This document shows positions 1 to 11,192 of a stretch of DNA of 64,000 bases, piece after piece. Every line of letters begins with the position of its first letter. Positions within the stretch are counted from its first letter, which is position 1. The stretch covers positions 1 through 64,000 of the forward strand of contig JAOPHQ010003141.1 in the NCBI GenBank assembly GCA_030340625.1, given 5' to 3'. This DNA is from Merluccius polli (Eukaryota > Chordata > Actinopteri > Gadiformes > Merlucciidae). The notes under the pieces were generated by a model. That model made no database searches and was not told where the DNA came from. It saw only the letters and a program-made list of their open reading frames with translations. The position numbers and the translations under genes are program-made.

Positions 1-420
1 CGATTGTCTTCGCGGGGAGGAGGGGCGCGCAATCACAACACACCCCGGACCGACGATCGACGGTGGCGGGGGGGGGGGGGGGGGGGGATTTCCGGGAGAT
101 TGTACATGATTTGCTTGCATCAGGGAGACGCTATTGATTTGCGGGAGACTCCCGGAACTTCCGGGAGACTTGGGATGTCTGATATCGGAACACGGCCATG
201 GTCATCATCACTAACATGAGAAGTAGCAGTTTCCTCACCACCAAGTTGAGAGGTAGAAGGCACAACGAAAAAAGAGTCCAACTTTGTCAGTTTAGATTTA
301 ACCTCTTTATTTTTATTTTCTTTCCTCTTTTGCGCCCCACTTTTACTTTTAAACATTGTGAAATGCACGTTCACCACCAGACATGTACAATTCTCACCAC
401 GTCATATGTACACTACTAGT
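1..420 (-). pseudogene. Fragment of a ZMYM/hAT-like transposon-derived gene
   Basis: On the minus strand an open frame at 120-377 encodes about 85 residues beginning MVNVHFTMFKSKSGAQKRKE. It continues with lysine-rich sequence and a KLTKLDSFF-type motif. This arrangement (basic SGAQKRK stretch, then 'KLxxFF') is characteristic of the N-terminus of fish hAT-like/ZMYM-type proteins that occur in hundreds of copies. Downstream on the minus strand the frame enters repeats reading 'CGGGAGACT' and then a run of about 20 G at 68-87. No catalytic domain follows, because the window begins here. I read it as the 5' exon of a truncated transposon gene. The identity rests on motif resemblance only. Confidence 0.45.
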
Positions 421-761
421 CTGTGCAGTCGCAATTTGATGATGCGTTCAAGAAGCCGCCAGATAATCGTACCCATCATGCACGGTTCTCGGAAAATTAC
501 TTAAACGTAATCTTTTTAAAGAAATACAAACCACAACAACATAGTTTAACTACAAAACTATACTAGTTAGTACATCATAATACTGCTTAAGGTATTTTAC
601 AGATATTTTCCCTGAAGTAATGACTCACCATGATAGAATAGTACACGTAAGAGGACGGATATATAATTAAGTACGTATCCATCACTACAGTAATACGTAG
701 CAGCTATGAGAGATCACTTGTTCTGTCGATCAAATTGAATCTTTGAAAATTATTGACTCTC
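421..761. other. No recognisable gene
   Basis: AT-rich sequence without a convincing ORF or repeat structure. It lies between the ZMYM/hAT-like fragment and a probable hAT-type MITE. Confidence 0.4.
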
Positions 762-1846
762 AGGCCTGCACGATAAATCGTTATAAAATCGCGATCTCGA
801 TTCACCCCTATGTACGGTTTAATTTTTAATTGATTTCGATTCTCATTTAATTTTACTAACCGACTGCGTCACAAACGCTACTTTCTTCTGTGCTGTAGCT
901 TTAATTACTTCTGCTCTAGTCCGGCCTCTTGGTCATGATGTCATGCTCAGCCAATCGGATAATTCGCCCGCAAACCAGGTGACTGGTCCAGGTAAAGGGT
1001 TCAGGACCAACATCAACGCGACCAACGAGGCTGCGATGATACTGAAGCTCAGTTCGGTTATCTGCGTCACAACCACACTTACCTTACACATCGCTGTGCT
1101 GCTCTACGATACCTTCATTTGTATTTGTTCTTGAAACTTGTGTGTGGAGGACTACAGAGATATTGGATACACGACTACATCGCTGCACTACGGTGACGTC
1201 AATGTTGATCAACGCGGAAAGCAGTGGCTATCATAGCTGCTAAGCGCTAGGTGCGTTCGTAGGGCTACAGAAGAATGCTACTTGGACAAATGTGTAAACA
1301 ATGATCCGACAGGCTAAGGTACATGTTAGTATACAGTTTGAGAGAATGAGATGTCATTTTTAATCGATTCAATAAAAACAATGTTGTCATATCGCTGTGT
1401 GGTTATATGTTATTAACAGTAGGTAGGCTATCTGTTATTAGGGTATCGGTTCCAAATACAGACCAGGTGAACACATGAGAGACACAAGAAACAAGATGAT
1501 GTGGATGTGGTGGGAAAGGATTTTCAATAATTAATGTATTTGTATTGTTTATTTGTTAGACTTTTTAAAATTATTATTAGCCGCTTATATCGTAATATCC
1601 CACGTGAAAACGTGCGTAAATGCTAGTTGGCCTCTAGAATGTTCCAAATTGTCTCGGGGAACCCAGAGCCCGAAACCAGCGCTTTTTATTATTTTTTTTG
1701 CACCCCCACTTTCAAGCTCGTTCCGGCGCCGCTGAGTGCAATAAACAGTACATTTCGTGAGCAAAAAAATCGTGGCAGAGAATCGTGATATCAATTCTAA
1801 GCAAAAAAATCGTGATTCATATTTTTCCCTGAATCGTGAAGGCCTT
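762..1846. mobile_element. Probable hAT-type MITE (AGGCCTnCACGAT termini)
   Basis: The left end reads AGGCCTGCACGATAAATCG. The reverse complement of the right end reads AGGCCTTCACGATTCAG. Both are followed by repeated 'AATCG/ATCGTG' words. This 'GGCCTGCACGAT' tip is typical of abundant fish hAT MITEs. A matching 8-bp target duplication is not visible, so the limits are approximate. Short ORFs inside are not convincing. Confidence 0.35.
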
Positions 1847-3330
1847 AGGCCTACTCGTCACTGCGACGAGGGGCGAGGGGCCCTCCAGACACATGGGAGG
1901 GGCCCGGGCCCAGGGGCAGCTGCCCTGCTTGCCCCGCCTATACCTAGGCTCCGCGTCTGGAATACACCCAATGTCCCTGGAGTGGAGTAAAGGACTTAGT
2001 TCCAAATCTCCTTATCATGGCTCAGGTGTAAATAGTTAATGGAAAAGAGAATTTTACCAACAACAATGGTGAGAGAAAAATAGCAAAGTGGGTAAAAAAA
2101 GAGAGAAAAAAGGCAATATTCTTTATTTTAGGTTTAATGGTAGGCTATATACTAGATGGTCAGTAGGTGGTGCAGTTGTTACAATAACCTTCTGATGATA
2201 TGATTTGTTGTCAGCCATATCAAAACGAGAAAGGGAAAAAAAAAGATAGCTAAGTCACTGTGTAATGTATAATATGGTAAATAATGAAGTATACTTTCTA
2301 TTCTTCGTACTTCTTGTGTGTTTTGATGATGGGAGGTTTATATGATTTAAATGATGACATAACGTGATAGATGCAGGCATCCAAATGATCACAATAGGAA
2401 GTAGTATTAGAGCTCTTTGCTGTCAGAAGTAGGTCTACCATGAATGTGTGGCAGTATTGGACCTTTGTCCATGTCTAGGCATGAACTTGTTTTGGCCTTG
2501 GCAGTGCTGGGGCCGTGCACTTTACAGACAATGAAGAAAAATAACAACAATAAAACGCCACAAAATATCAATACAAAAAAAAAATATCTATGAAAAAGTA
2601 TATATTAAATATCAATCTTTACTAACTCAAAGCTTTGTCTATGTCTTTCTGAGATTAAACGTATCTTTAGCCTTTTTCGTCAGTCCACCTGTCCCAGTCA
2701 CATTATCACACGTGAGCTCCTGGATTAAGATCTGGATTAGAAGGTGCAGATCTACTATGTAATAAATATGGTAAGCAAGTAGGTTGTTTTGGATCAGGGC
2801 AGAAAACAGTCTTAACACAATGTTGCGAATACAACTCTAGTATAGAACTTGGACGCACACACACACTCGCAAATGGCTAAAAAGTGTAAACAAGATGAGA
2901 TGTCCTTTTTTCATCACAAACGGGAAATACAGTGTATCCTATTCTTGTTATTCTCCTCTAACATAATTAAAAAATTGTGCTGAGAAGTGCACTTGACTAA
3001 TACGTATGGGTTATAGCTGTCCCATCATCCCCATCTCCAAATAGGTTAAGAGGTCTCCTCACTGTGTGCAAGCCAATTCTCTGCTCTCTGTCATTTCAAT
3101 CTGCTGTTACCATGGTGATAATATCCATCTAAGAGGGGTGGGCAGTTTCTGGAAGATATTTAAACCACAGCTTTTACAGATCTGCTCTGCTGCACACAAA
3201 CAACAATCTGCACTGCAAGGACCAAAGAGACCAAAGAGAACTAAAGAGAAGACTGAAGAGAGAAGAACAGCAAGGTGTGCTTTCCTTAAAGAGAGTGGTC
3301 CTGTGTCTCCAAGGAAGAATGTCTCATCAG
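1847..3330. other. No recognisable gene
   Basis: Intergenic sequence with short A-runs (for example near 2,572) and no ORF with family-like composition. The only sizeable ORF (3,066-3,434) overlaps the tandem repeat that follows and shows no domain. Confidence 0.4.
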
Positions 3331-3477
3331 CTATAGAGGTCAGAAGAAACAGAGCCACTTATCCCTATACAGACATCAGCTATGGAAGTCAGAAGAAACA
3401 GAGCTTGTTCTTCCTATTCAGACATCAGATATAGAGGTCAAAAGAAACGGAGCCACTTCTCCCTTTTCAGCCATCCA
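3331..3477 (+). repeat. Three degenerate ~49-bp tandem repeats
   Basis: Three successive units share the core 'AGGTCAgAAGAAACAGAGCC' followed by a pyrimidine stretch and 'CAGACATCAG'. The units diverge by several substitutions each. The repeat explains the repetitive 'SQKKQS'-like composition of the overlapping ORF, which is why I do not call that ORF a gene. Confidence 0.6.
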
Positions 3478-4320
3478 ATAGACCAACAGACTCGAATGCC
3501 ACTCGGACAGAAATAAGTTGGGATTTCAAAAGAGGAAGAAGTGAACTCTCCATAAAGGTTTGGACATGCCACACCTTAACATGAGGTGACCAGGGGCCCC
3601 ACGACCCCTCGTAGAGGACCCCCCCAAATTCAAGCAGCTGATGACCCGTGAGTTCAAGAGCAAACCCCCAAAGAAGGGGATTAAAGGGTGAGGGTTGTGA
3701 CTTATATATATATAATATAATAATATATTATTTATTAATAATAATAATAATAATAATGGTCGATATTCAATATTATTACCAAATAAAATTGTTTGGCATT
3801 TATGCAATTGTTTTCTTATCAATAAGATTATGAATGATTGTTGTGTTTGCAAGTGTGATCCTACATTGTTATTCCAATGATGAATACGTCATTATATGGG
3901 GGTCAGTTCATTTGAAACATGGAGTCATTTAAAAACCTTGAAGGATTATTAATGACGCATTCACATGCTAACGCCTCTTTAGGTTTGGGGATGAAATCCC
4001 TGGAATGGAAGGGCTTGGCACTGGTGAGTAGTACTAAATGTGGTGCTTTGATCTATTTCCTACCAACTACTTCATGTATTCTCAATCATTTTGTATGTGA
4101 TATAGTGCAATGCTAATGAAGATAATCTCATTTCATTCATATTCAACACATGTGACATGTGTCAATTGAAGTTGAATTGCAGAAGTAAAAGTAAATAAAG
4201 ATCAATCTTACAGAAATATATGAAACACATTCAACAACCCTCCCTTTATTGCAGTGATCCCTCGTTTACGAAATGTAACCTTGTCAACCTTGCCAATAAA
4301 CATCACTCATCGTACCGGTC
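3478..4320. other. No recognisable gene; ATA-rich microsatellite near 3,705-3,756
   Basis: Contains a low-complexity ATA/ATAATA stretch and otherwise unremarkable sequence up to the target duplication of the L2-type LINE. I see no coding signal. Confidence 0.4.
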
Positions 4321-4352
4321 ATATACCACCACGTCATATACTGCCCAACATG
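4321..4352 (+). repeat. 3' target-site duplication of the L2-type LINE (32 bp)
   Basis: These 32 bases (starting ATATACCACCACGTC, ending CCCAACATG) recur exactly at 9,990-10,021. The two copies bracket the minus-strand LINE, so they are a target-primed insertion duplication of unusual length for this clade. Confidence 0.85.
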
Positions 4353-4812
4353 TCAAATCAAATCAAATCAAACTTTATTTGTATGGCATTTTTCATACTT
4401 AAAAGCAACACAAAGACCCCAACCCTCCCACCCCCATAGATACCCAGAGAGACACGTAGACATACAGATACACACACCCACACACACACACCCACACCCA
4501 CACACACATATAAGCACACACGCTGCACACACTAGAGAGAGACATGGCCAGGCACAGAGACCTACGGCAAGGAAAAAGCCACCTTTGGGGGGCCGACCAC
4601 GTTGGGAGGGCCCGGCCCACGACTACAGGGAGCGCCGCCACAAAGACAGCCCCGACCCGGGCAGACAAGAGGCCCCACACCTAAGGTGCAGAGCTCTCCA
4701 GCCACCCAGGCCAGAGCAGTCCACAGGACAGCACCCCCGTCAGTAGGCCAAAAGCAGCTCCCAGTGTGGTAGGCCCCCCCCAACACTGGAGCTAAAAACT
4801 AAGAGAGACTAA

Positions 4813-5601
4813 AGGCCACAGTATACTCGCTGTTCCCAAGCTGTCGCGCAACATTGTGACGTCAAAATGACGTAGATGTCGCCAGCGCGACAGGATTTTG
4901 GCCCGGTCGTGCCGTGTCGCACACCTCTCTTTTTTTTTTCAGCGGCGCGCGACAAAGCGGAAACAGGAACATGGACGAGTTCGGAGGCACATTTTAATGT
5001 GCCTTATTGCTAAGGCTTCTTTCTTTATATGTTCTATTTTATTGTGTGGTGTAGGACTATATTTTTTCGCTAATAAACCGTGGTTTTACGTAGGTGCTGT
5101 CTACTGTTGTTGTGGTCAAAGACGAGTGGAATTACGTGGCTGAAAAACTATCTCAAAACGGCATTAAGTTATAAAATAAAGTTATATAAAATAATCATTA
5201 AGTTATTAAACTAGATGCTTACAAACACTATTCATATGAGAACTGTTGCCATACACTGGACTGTGGATGGCTGACCAGGTGTGGCAGTGATGTAGAATAA
5301 CAGCAATGTAAAGCAATAGACATAATGCTGTATAGTGAGAGACATCCTGGTGAACTAAACCTTAACTGAATATCTAATGATGTGTAAGAAATTAAAGACA
5401 CAGGGGAACCAGTATTAGTAGATCTCTTCTTCTACTGCGTAGAAATAGCAAAGTCGGTAGCCTTTCCTCAGTGGCGCCACCTCTGTTCAGGAGAAGACTG
5501 CAACTACTGTCGCGGCCACCAGCACGAGTATAAATAGTTACGGCGCTCCCGTGACGTCATTGTCGCGCGACAGCTTGGGAACAGCGAGTATACTGCGGCC
5601 T
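4813..5601. mobile_element. Harbinger-like MITE with ~40-bp TIRs and TAA target duplication
   Basis: The left end AGGCCACAGTATACTCGC is matched by the inverted right end AGGCCGCAGTATACTCGC. The inverted match extends through the CCCAAGCTGTCGCGC motif. Flanks are TAA at 4,810-4,812 and TAA at 5,602-5,604. A 3-bp T-A-rich duplication fits PIF/Harbinger elements. It sits inside the 3' UTR of the L2-type LINE and so is younger than it. No transposase is encoded; the internal ORF (4,898-5,143) has no family resemblance. Confidence 0.7.
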
Positions 5602-5642
5602 TAAAACTAATCAATAAAATCGAATAAAAGAAATCAATAAAA

Positions 5643-8205
5643 TCAAATAAAAGCCTGAGTAAAAAAGTGAGTCTTCAGCCTCTTTTTAAAAACATCAACA
5701 GTCTCTGCGGCCCTGAGGTTCTCCGGCAGGCTGTTCCACAATCGGGGGCCATAATAACTAAAAGCCACCTCCCTGTGTGTTTTCGATCTAACTTGTGGTA
5801 TGGTTAAAAGGCCAGAGCCGGAAGACCTCAGGGTCCGTGAGGGTTGATATGGTAAAAGTAAGTCCGATAAATAAGGAGGCCCAAGACCGTTAAGACATCT
5901 AAAAACGAGTAAGAGAACCTTAAAATTGATCCTGAAGCGTACGGGGAGCCAGTGCAGCGATTTTAAAACTGGTGTAATGTGCTCCCGCCCTCTGGTCCTC
6001 GTCAACACTTGTGCAGCTGAATTCTGCAGCAATTGGAGACTAGAGATACTCTTTTTTGGAAGACCAGAGAGCAGTGCATTACAATAATCTAAACGACAAG
6101 AGATAAAAGCATGCATCAGCACCTCTGTGCTGGCCTGAGAGAGAAACGGGCGGACTCTGGCTATATTCTTAAGATGGTAAAAACCTATCTTTGTTATGTT
6201 TTTGATATGAGGACTAAAACTAAGCTCAGAGTCAAAAATCACGCCCAAATTTTTTACAGTCTTGGATGGTTTAAGATCTTGTAATTTTGTTAAAAGTTTC
6301 TCTCTCTGGCCTTCAGGACCAATGACTAAAACCTCGGTTTTGTCCTGGTTGAGCTGTAAGAAATTCGACCTAAAATTGACCCCTGGGGAACCCCACACTT
6401 GATCTCATGGGTTCCTGAGGAACATGTATCCATACTTACAAAGAAGTGTCGATCTGTGAGGTAGGAGATAAACCAGTTAAGAACAGTACCAAAGAGGCTG
6501 ACCAGGTTCCTCAGTCTGTTTAATAAAATGTGATGGTCTACTGTATCGAAGGCGGCGGTAAGATCCAGTAGTACCAGGACTGTGAGTTTATGGTTATCTA
6601 AGTTGCACCTGACATCATTTAAAATCTTTAAAAGGGCTGTCTCGGTACTGTGGTTCATCCTAAAACCAGACTGAAGCTTCTCTAAGACGTTTGTGTTAGA
6701 GAAAAAATTTTACTTAAAAATGGTAAGTTGGATACAGGCCAGTAATTGCTAAGAAAATCTGGGTCTAAATTGCTCTTCTTCAGAAGGGGCTTCACCACCG
6801 CTGTTTTAAAGGAGGTGGGGAAGACACCCGTCTGGAGAGAGCAATTCACAATGTTTAAAAGCTGTTCCTCAAAGAATCCATAAAATGTTTTAAAAAACGG
6901 TGTGGGAATTAGGTCTAAAACGCAGGTTGTAGGGTTTACCTGGGAGAAAACTCGACCAAGTGTCCTCGCATCAACCAGGGCAAAACTCTCCAGTGTTTCC
7001 TCAGGTAAAAGCAATGATCCAGGTGTGGTGACAGCTAAAATCTGTTGAGATAAAAGACTGGATCTGATGTCATCGATTTTACTTCTGAAGTGGTCTGCAA
7101 AGTCCCTACAGAGAGTATCTGTTGTTGTTTTATGGGATTCTTTAAAATTAATGTTTGTTAAAAGCTCAATGGTGGAGAAGAGGGATTTGTGGTTGTTTTT
7201 ATGGTCAGAGATTAGTTTTTTGAAGTGGGTGATTCTTGCCTGATTGCATTATTGTAGGTTTTGAGTTGTTGATGTAAAATTTCGTGGTGAACTGTTAGTT
7301 TTGATTTTCTCCATCTCCTTTCAGCACTCCTGTAGTTTCTTTTCAGTTTCTCCACAGGGGTGTAGGTTTTATCATGATGGTTTTGGTTAAAAGAGGAGCC
7401 ACTGAGTCCAGTGTTGACTTCAGTTTATTGTTAAAATTGTCAACGATAAAATCACAAGGTGCTGGTAAAATCTCTGCAGGAGTGCTCTGTAAAATCTGGA
7501 TAAAATTTGCAGCCACTTCAGAAGTTAGGTAGCGTTTCCTCACCATTCTCACCGGGGCCTCCCATGGATTAAAACTGGTGATGTTAAAAAACACACAGTA
7601 GTGGTCAGACACAGCCAGGTCCACAACAGAGGACACACCCACGGACAGGCCATAAGTTATGACCAGGTCCAGGGTGTGACCTCTGCTGTGGGTCGGCTGC
7701 GTGACATGCTGTTTAAAATCCAAACAGTTTAAAAGGTTTAAAAATTCTCTGGACACTGGGTCCGAGGTGTTGTCAACGGGTAGATTAAAATCACCAGTTA
7801 TTAAAATCCTGTTGTGGGTGGTGTGAATGATTGATAATAGATCAGAGAATTCACTGATAAAAGAGTACTGGGGTGGTCTGTAGACCATTATGCAAAGAAT
7901 AGGAGGGCTGCTAAAAACAAAGGCATGATGCTCAAATGTAACTGTGTAATGTAGTAACTGTTAAAAGGAACTTCATTTGAAGACATTGTGGTTTGTGTTA
8001 TTGATGCAGTTCCTCCCCCTTTCTTGCCCCCCCTAGTAGAAAATAGAAAGTTACAATTTGGTGGGGAAGCCTCAGTGAGAACAACAGGTGCATCGGTGCC
8101 AAGCCATGTCTCTGTAAGGAGAATACTGTCAAGGTGTTTATCTAAAATTAAATCGTTTATGATAAAAGATTTGTTTAAAAGAGAGCGCACATTCAGCACA
8201 GCCAT
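5643..8205 (-). pseudogene. L2-type LINE ORF2 (endonuclease/reverse transcriptase), broken, RT core deleted
   Basis: ORF2 would supply the nicking endonuclease and reverse transcriptase for target-primed insertion. It survives as five pieces. Two endonuclease pieces lie at 8,205-7,888 and 7,888-7,343, with NVRSLLNK, TETWL, ITGDFN and the terminal SDHY motif. RT fingers follow at 7,014-6,682 (VVKPLLKK..., with SNYWPVSNL where YRP is usual). RT palm A is at 6,658-6,326 (LLDLTAAFDTVDHH and GVPQGSILG). The thumb/C-terminal part is at 6,398-5,643, beginning FLQLNQDKTEVLVIGPEGQ. The sequence jumps from GVPQGSILG to NFLQLNQDKTE near 6,370, so about 80 residues including the YADD catalytic motif are missing. 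Frame changes occur near 7,940 and between the pieces. This is a non-functional copy. Confidence 0.85.
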
Positions 8206-8463
8206 TTTGATGTCAGTGCTGAATGTGCGCTCATCATGACATTTTATGGGAATAAAAACACTCTTGGGTCTAAAAACATTCCTGGGCTTCAGCTGTTTAT
8301 GTGAAATGATAGTTTTGATGGTGTTAATGTCCTGAGATTCTGGTGGCAGAGAAGGGTCTACTAATGGAGAGGAGTGTATAGTGCGGGTGAAATGTGTGGG
8401 TGGGGGTGAATGAGGGGGTGCGTGAGGGGCAAAGTGACTATGTGCATGTGTTTTAACGGTGAT

Positions 8464-9672
8464 TCAGGAGGTGGCTGTGGTGCAGGACCGGACAGTCAGG
8501 TTGAAGTTAACTGATAAAAGCTGTGAACCCTCCTGATTTGGGTGGAGGCCGTCCCGTTTAAAAAGGCTGGGCCTGTTTAAAAAAGCTGTAAAATTGTCCA
8601 CAAAAGGGATACTTTTGTTCTGGCAGTATCCCTTCAGCCACAGGTGCAGCTGACAAAGGCGGCTGGTGGTGACGTCACCGTAGCAAGGTGGGGGAAGCGG
8701 GCCAGAGATAATCAGCCGCTTCTCCGTGTCCAGCAGGCGATCCACCAGGGAAACAAAGTCCTGTTTGAGGACCTCCGACTGCTGGTTTTTGAGGTCGTTG
8801 ATGCCGGCCTCCAGGACCAGCGTGGAGGCCGAGCTGTGCTGCGCACACAGCTTGAGGGTGGCGGATGCGACCTTGTTGACGCGGGCTCCAGGGTGGCAGA
8901 AGGTCCGGCCGCTGTCCACTGCCACGTGCCTGACCATGGAGGTCCCGACAACCAGCACAGAGGGGATGCGCCGCTCAAGTGGCTGCCTGGAGGTGCGGCG
9001 GGGGCGGGATGGAGCCTGAGGCTGGTGTTGGAGGCGCCGGGCCGCGGTTTCTCCTGGCCGGGATGTAGGGGGGAGGTCAGGCTGGACGGGTCTACCCCAG
9101 CTCCTGGACAGGTGAGAGCCACGACCAACTGGATGGACAGGTCCTGGGGGCGAGCTGGAAAAAGCACCCACGGGAGGGAAATCCTGCAGGTTTAGGAGGT
9201 CAGACCTGTTGTCCAGTGGCAGACCCGGAGGCGGAGGAGGTGGAGATGGACGAGCCCCAGCGCCCCTGCACACCACCGACCAGGGCTCCCTCAGCTTGAG
9301 AGGAGTTGAGCTCGCCGGAGTTTCCACTCTATCCTCCCGGTCCCGGATGAAGCACTGTGACTCCGCAGGATGAAAGCAGGAGGTGGAGGGTGCCGATGAC
9401 CTGGGCTTGGCTCCCTGGCGGTGCCAGCAGGACTCGGCTAGTGCCGGTGTCCCGGTGGTGATGGAGCCAGTCCACGGCAGGGTGGTGTTGTCCATGGCCG
9501 TCATGCTCCGGTCGTCAGCGCCGGATGTTTTCAGGCGGGCGATGAGCTTCGCCTGGGTCGTGGTGACGGTGGAGAAATCCATGAGGATCTTGTCCCTCTC
9601 CATGAGGTCCGCCCGCAGACCCAAGATGCTCTTCCTCAGTTTAGAGATTGTGGGGAGGCAGGACTTGCACAC
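8464..9672 (-). CDS. L2-type LINE ORF1 with SGNH/GDSL-esterase-like domain
   Basis: About 402 residues in one open frame. The N-terminal half has a short Cys-containing helical start (MCKSCLPTISKLRKSI) and a long Pro/Arg/Ser-rich linker. The C-terminal ~170 residues form an esterase-like domain: VLVVGTSMVRH (candidate Ser block), LEAGINDLKNQQSEV (Asn/Asp block) and DGLHPNQEG (Asp-x-x-His). ORF1 esterase domains are known in CR1/L2-clade LINEs, where ORF1 is an RNA/particle-associated protein. Here the Ser, Asn and Asp/His blocks all remain, unlike the second L2-type copy at 54 kb. The start at 9,672 is the first Met; an upstream start is possible. The gene is open, but its partner ORF2 is dead. 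Confidence 0.75.
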   Translation of the reverse strand: MCKSCLPTISKLRKSILGLRADLMERDKILMDFSTVTTTQAKLIARLKTSGADDRSMTAMDNTTLPWTGSITTGTPALAESCWHRQGAKPRSSAPSTSCFHPAESQCFIRDREDRVETPASSTPLKLREPWSVVCRGAGARPSPPPPPPGLPLDNRSDLLNLQDFPPVGAFSSSPPGPVHPVGRGSHLSRSWGRPVQPDLPPTSRPGETAARRLQHQPQAPSRPRRTSRQPLERRIPSVLVVGTSMVRHVAVDSGRTFCHPGARVNKVASATLKLCAQHSSASTLVLEAGINDLKNQQSEVLKQDFVSLVDRLLDTEKRLIISGPLPPPCYGDVTTSRLCQLHLWLKGYCQNKSIPFVDNFTAFLNRPSLFKRDGLHPNQEGSQLLSVNFNLTVRSCTTATS

Positions 9673-9989
9673 CCCGCCAACATACCGGTAAATCCAGCGA
9701 TCGGTAAAAGAATAGCGTTAAAAACAGTTTTCACTTGGCCGAGTAGTGGCGTGGGAGTCCGTGGTCTTGATCGATCAGCAGACAATTTCCATAAATGAGC
9801 TCAGAGGGTTAAGATCTTAAGCCCGTTAAGAAGTGTCAATAAAAACAGAGCGGATAAAATGACATAATTTAAACAAGGGCTAAGAACTTACTTAAAAACT
9901 GGATAAAAAGTCAGAGGCGGGATAGAGCTCCTGTCAACCCAGAAACACATCAATCACATCCTGGTTGATGTCATTGTCATCATACTATT

Positions 9990-10021
9990 ATATACCACCA
10001 CGTCATATACTGCCCAACATG
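9990..10021 (+). repeat. 5' target-site duplication of the L2-type LINE (32 bp)
   Basis: Exact copy of 4,321-4,352. It marks the 5' end of the minus-strand LINE at 9,989 and shows the element is not 5'-truncated beyond this point. Confidence 0.85.
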
Positions 10022-11188
10022 ATATTGTGGAGCACGACCACATCAGGTGGGTTGAGTTGTTGATCAGAACACACTTCTGCTCTGAAGACGATTTCACATT
10101 GTCTTCAAATGTTTCCTTCCTGCACTGTGACATGTGTTGGTAATGGTGTGTCTTCTCATGTCTTACAGAATTCACCGTGGTGAGTCCCTGGGAAGCCTTT
10201 AGCCACTTGGAGCTCCACGAGCTTGCCCAGTATGGGATCATTTAAGGAGACACACAGGAGATGTTGCACAGCTATTTTACAACCAAGTTTCCCCTCAAAA
10301 ACAGACAATCTCGCAAAACACTACCTTGGTTATTCAAAGTATATGTCAGTACTGTACATGCTTCTCTTCTTATAATCTATTTTCTGTCTCTAACTCAAAC
10401 AATCTAACTCAAAAAACATTGTTGTACTATTTTTTTCTTCTTAAATCAACAAACAGCACAAGACAGTGAGGTATAGATACATGTATTGTGTTATATTTAG
10501 AGGTCAACTATAGTAATATAAGAGTAAGCATATGATGTTGCAACCCAGTAGCTGTTCCTGGGTCAGAACCAGGAGTCATCTGGAACTGATGGTACCAGCC
10601 TGCCCTGAATGTTTGATACCAAAACCCTACAAAATGTTATTGACCGTCATTTTGATGATGAAGGTGGAGATACCTAAGGAACCCGAGGACTGTAGACTGA
10701 ACAAATAAATACTATTGAGTGCCTTAGGATTAAAAATAGTGTTACAGTATACAAGTATAAAATAATAATATAGTATAGTCATACAATAGTATAATGATTT
10801 CTCACCCACTCTCCAGGTTCCCCAGGTGATACAGAAATTAGCATCAGAATCAATTTGGCTTATTGGATTTTTAGCAATTGATTTGGTTTAATTGGCCCCT
10901 TACTAATGTGTTTGATCTATATTATAACATCACAAGACTCTGACCAATATAATCTTTTCAGTTCATAAAAGCTATGTCTACTTATGGTATGGTATAGGTA
11001 TGTCTATGTAATAGATAAAGAAATAACCACATGAATGATCTAATAATTGGATTTATTGTGACCAGGTCTGTTCGCTTTATTGTAACTTTGATACATATGA
11101 TCGTAATCTGACTCTGGTTAACAGTTTATCACCATCTGGCACCATCTTGGCCCCAGAAAGTAATTAAATCTGGAATCATGCCCAACAC
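10022..11188. other. Mostly no recognisable gene
   Basis: Unassigned DNA apart from the exon-like segment at 10,169-10,245. AT-rich from about 10,300 onward. No transposon ends were seen. Confidence 0.35.
10169..10245 (+). CDS. Possible 3'-terminal coding exon of an unidentified gene
   Basis: A pyrimidine-rich acceptor (TCTTCTCATGTCTTACAG) precedes a 77-base open segment. It reads FTVVSPWEAFSHLELHEL and a few more residues to a TAA stop, with protein-like composition. I do not recognise the family. No convincing upstream exon is visible; sequence interrupted by the LINE at 4,353-9,989 could have held one. It could equally be chance or transposon coding sequence. Low confidence. Confidence 0.2.
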
Positions 11189-11192
11189 TTAA

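Larger units (their letters stand above)
4353..9989 (-). mobile_element. Full-length-scale L2-type non-LTR retrotransposon, inactivated
   Basis: A minus-strand LINE with ORF1 (esterase-like), ORF2 (endonuclease plus reverse transcriptase) and a 3' UTR ending in short TTTGA tandem units next to the target duplication. Order on the minus strand: 5' UTR 9,989-9,673, ORF1 9,672-8,464, ORF2 pieces 8,205-5,643, 3' UTR 5,642-4,353. The 3' UTR is split by a 789-bp DNA element at 4,813-5,601. ORF2 motifs such as SLLNKSFIINDLI, SETWL-type endonuclease words and LLDLTAAFDTVDHHILLNRL are those of fish L2-clade elements. It carries frameshifts and has lost the catalytic RT block, so it is dead. The identical 32-bp flanks define both ends. 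Confidence 0.85.

Noticed and set aside
4898..5143. ORF with hydrophobic stretch inside the Harbinger-like MITE
   Set aside because: No family resemblance, lies between TIRs of a non-autonomous element, composition like chance translation.
8644..9195. Plus-strand ORFs opposite LINE ORF1
   Set aside because: Antisense to the recognised esterase-domain ORF1.
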